A DNA stretch of 64,000 nt from Verrucomicrobiota bacterium (GTDB lineage: Bacteria; Verrucomicrobiota; Verrucomicrobiia; Limisphaerales; UBA1319), in the NCBI GenBank assembly GCA_022709905.1, contig JAKLHY010000005.1, forward strand, positions 124,001 through 188,000. The letters are read 5' to 3'. Within the stretch, counting starts at the first letter, position 1. Each line of letters opens with the position of its first letter. Below, in pieces: positions 63,864 through 64,000 of the stretch. The position numbers and the translations under genes were made by a program. The notes beneath the pieces were generated by a model that was not told where the DNA came from, ran no database searches, and was given only the letters and a program-made list of their open reading frames with translations.

Positions 63864-64000
63864 ATGCACAACACGCCATTCTCAAATACTTCACGTCGGC
63901 AATTCATCAAGCACACCGGTCAACTGGCTGCGGCTTCGGCCTTGGCGGGCATCGTCATCCCCGGAGTTCACGCCGCCGAAAATAACGTCATTCAGGTTGC
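63864..64000 (+). CDS. Tat-exported protein, probably Gfo/Idh/MocA oxidoreductase (3' end outside window)
   Basis: Only 45 residues are visible. The ATG at 63864 has an AAAGGAG site. A Tat motif (TSRRQFIKHTG), a hydrophobic segment (LAAASALAGIVIPGVHA) and AENNVIQV form the typical start of a Tat-exported Gfo/Idh/MocA protein, whose Rossmann motif would follow directly. The family call is inference from this leader only. Confidence 0.65.
   Translation, partial: MHNTPFSNTSRRQFIKHTGQLAAASALAGIVIPGVHAAENNVIQV

Noticed and set aside
1..64000. tRNA, rRNA, CRISPR array, prophage or insertion sequence
   Set aside because: I scanned intergenic regions for tRNA cloverleaf cores, regularly spaced repeats, integrase/transposase motifs and phage structural genes and found none; the two repeat elements described do not encode a transposase.

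Overview
The window looks like chromosomal DNA of an uncultured-type Verrucomicrobiota bacterium (PVC superphylum, probably near the Pedosphaera/Limisphaera lineage). This is an inference from content: GC-rich coding sequence, several Tat-exported sugar-type oxidoreductases (Gfo/Idh/MocA, ThuA, aldo/keto-reductase-like), a DUF1559-type pseudopilin, secreted proteins ending in an 'FYRL/FYRV' C-terminal motif, a complete MoxR/Bat operon, and housekeeping genes (lpdA, alaS, asnS, rpoD, bioA, bioD, Moco genes) scattered rather than clustered. I see no rRNA, tRNA, CRISPR array, prophage or complete insertion sequence.

Layout. 1-6.3 kb (+): 3' part of lpdA, an unknown gene, a Tat-exported Gfo/Idh/MocA oxidoreductase, a ThuA protein fused to a degenerate TIM-barrel-like half, and a HEAT-repeat protein. 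6.3-8.4 kb (-): rubrerythrin and an UMF1/Atg22-type transporter. 8.6-10.8 kb (+): YIP1 membrane protein and a 7TM-PAS sensor without a kinase. 10.9-14.9 kb (-): a large unknown Trp/Cys-rich protein and a ModF-like double ABC ATPase. 15.2-16.1 kb (+): a DUF2089-like regulator plus membrane protein behind an AT-rich operator-like region. 16.3-24.0 kb (-): a secreted WD40/Ig protein, then a compact exported set (DegT-type PLP enzyme, beta-propeller, TIM-barrel isomerase). 24.2-30.5 kb (+): a ceramidase-like/esterase fusion and a large GH2-like protein. 30.7-33.9 kb (+): a thymidylate-synthase-fold protein, MoaC-MogA fusion and MoeA. 33.9-42.0 kb (+): MoxR, DUF58, BatA, fused BatB-BatC, BatD and BatE. 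42.0-42.3 kb: a 281-bp element with terminal inverted repeats. 42.5-47.6 kb: asnS (-), bioD (+), alaS (+). 47.8-52.7 kb (+): two secreted proteins, one an M6-like metalloprotease with a three-copy repeat. 52.7-57.2 kb (-): pseudopilin, TIM-barrel protein, catalytically altered aldo/keto-reductase-like protein, tetraheme cytochrome c and ThuA. 57.3-64.0 kb: bioA (+), PilT-like ATPase (-), rpoD (+), sugar-porter MFS (-) and the start of another Tat-exported protein (+).

How the parts may work together. Several exported enzymes (Gfo/Idh/MocA, ThuA, TIM-barrel isomerases, GH2, esterase, DegT-type aminotransferase) suggest periplasmic oxidation, isomerisation and cleavage of complex glycans, with the sugar-porter MFS taking up products; the tetraheme cytochrome beside the reductase-like protein hints at electron export. 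The Bat operon is a chromosomal membrane/envelope maintenance cluster. The items most worth a second look are the terminal-inverted-repeat element with nested hairpins (42,011-42,291, with a half copy at 16,157-16,231, both just after gene 3' ends), the exported DegT/propeller/TIM cluster, the divergent ThyA-fold protein, the aldo/keto-reductase-like protein lacking three of its four catalytic residues, and the tandem 127-residue module in the M6-like protease.
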